Part shown: positions 13,669 through 13,682 of the stretch, piece after piece | Layout: each line of letters starts with the position of its first letter | Position numbering within the stretch: position 1 is the stretch's first letter | Assembly (NCBI GenBank): GCA_016302655.1 | Contig: JAEDNF010000016.1 | Coordinates: 1 to 13,682 of the forward strand | Direction: 5' to 3' | Source: Oscillospiraceae bacterium | GTDB lineage: Bacteria > Bacillota > Clostridia > Oscillospirales > Ruminococcaceae | DNA: 13,682 nt | Notes under the pieces: generated by a model | The model's input: the letters and a program-made list of their open reading frames with translations, nothing else | Told to the model about the DNA's origin: nothing | The model's database searches: none | Translations under genes and position numbers: made by a program

Positions 13669-13682
13669 CATTTATGTTGCAT

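Overview
The window looks like chromosomal DNA from an anaerobic Gram-positive Clostridia member, most likely a gut or rumen Ruminococcaceae/Oscillospirales relative (Ruminococcus or [Eubacterium] siraeum-like). The evidence is mid-range GC, strong AGGAGG-type ribosome sites with some GTG and TTG starts, consensus sigma-A-like promoters, a Clostridia-type lipoprotein sugar-binding protein, and a xylan-utilisation enzyme. The genus call is an inference from protein style, not from a marker gene. All recognised genes lie on the + strand, and no gene-free stretch exceeds about 230 bases. No mobile element, CRISPR array, tRNA or rRNA was seen.

Layout. (i) 1-773: the 3' end of a CaCA-family cation/Ca2+ exchanger, overlapped by a GNAT acetyltransferase. 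(ii) 862-2483: a monocistronic unit with its own promoter and a strong terminator, encoding an orphan ABC-type solute-binding lipoprotein. (iii) 2497-8095: a promoter followed by five tightly packed genes. These are a polyprenyl-phosphate sugar-1-phosphate transferase, pyrB (aspartate carbamoyltransferase), proB, proA and a single-pass membrane protein of unknown function, ending at a hairpin terminator. (iv) 8079-9789: a perfect-consensus promoter that overlaps that terminator, a leader with an inverted repeat, and a sodium:solute symporter, ending at a long hairpin. (v) 9828-13661: a promoter, a GH43 beta-xylosidase/arabinofuranosidase, a phenylacetate-CoA ligase family enzyme, a small possibly PH-like protein and a YbaK-type aminoacyl-tRNA deacylase, ending at a 14-bp perfect hairpin.

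The genes are mostly metabolic. proB and proA carry out the first two steps of proline synthesis. pyrB commits carbamoyl phosphate to pyrimidines but sits away from other pyr genes. The GH43 enzyme and the symporter probably belong together functionally, because near-identical 12-bp palindrome-like sites (consensus CSSTTWAAAGCG) lie at both of their promoters.

The two observations most worth following are these. First, the PyrB chain carries at its C-terminus a four-cysteine zinc module resembling the end of the regulatory chain PyrI, without PyrI's nucleotide-binding allosteric domain. Second, the symporter and GH43 promoters share a candidate operator, and one of these promoters is interleaved with the preceding terminator. 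I found no clear evidence of a wholly new defence or mobile system.
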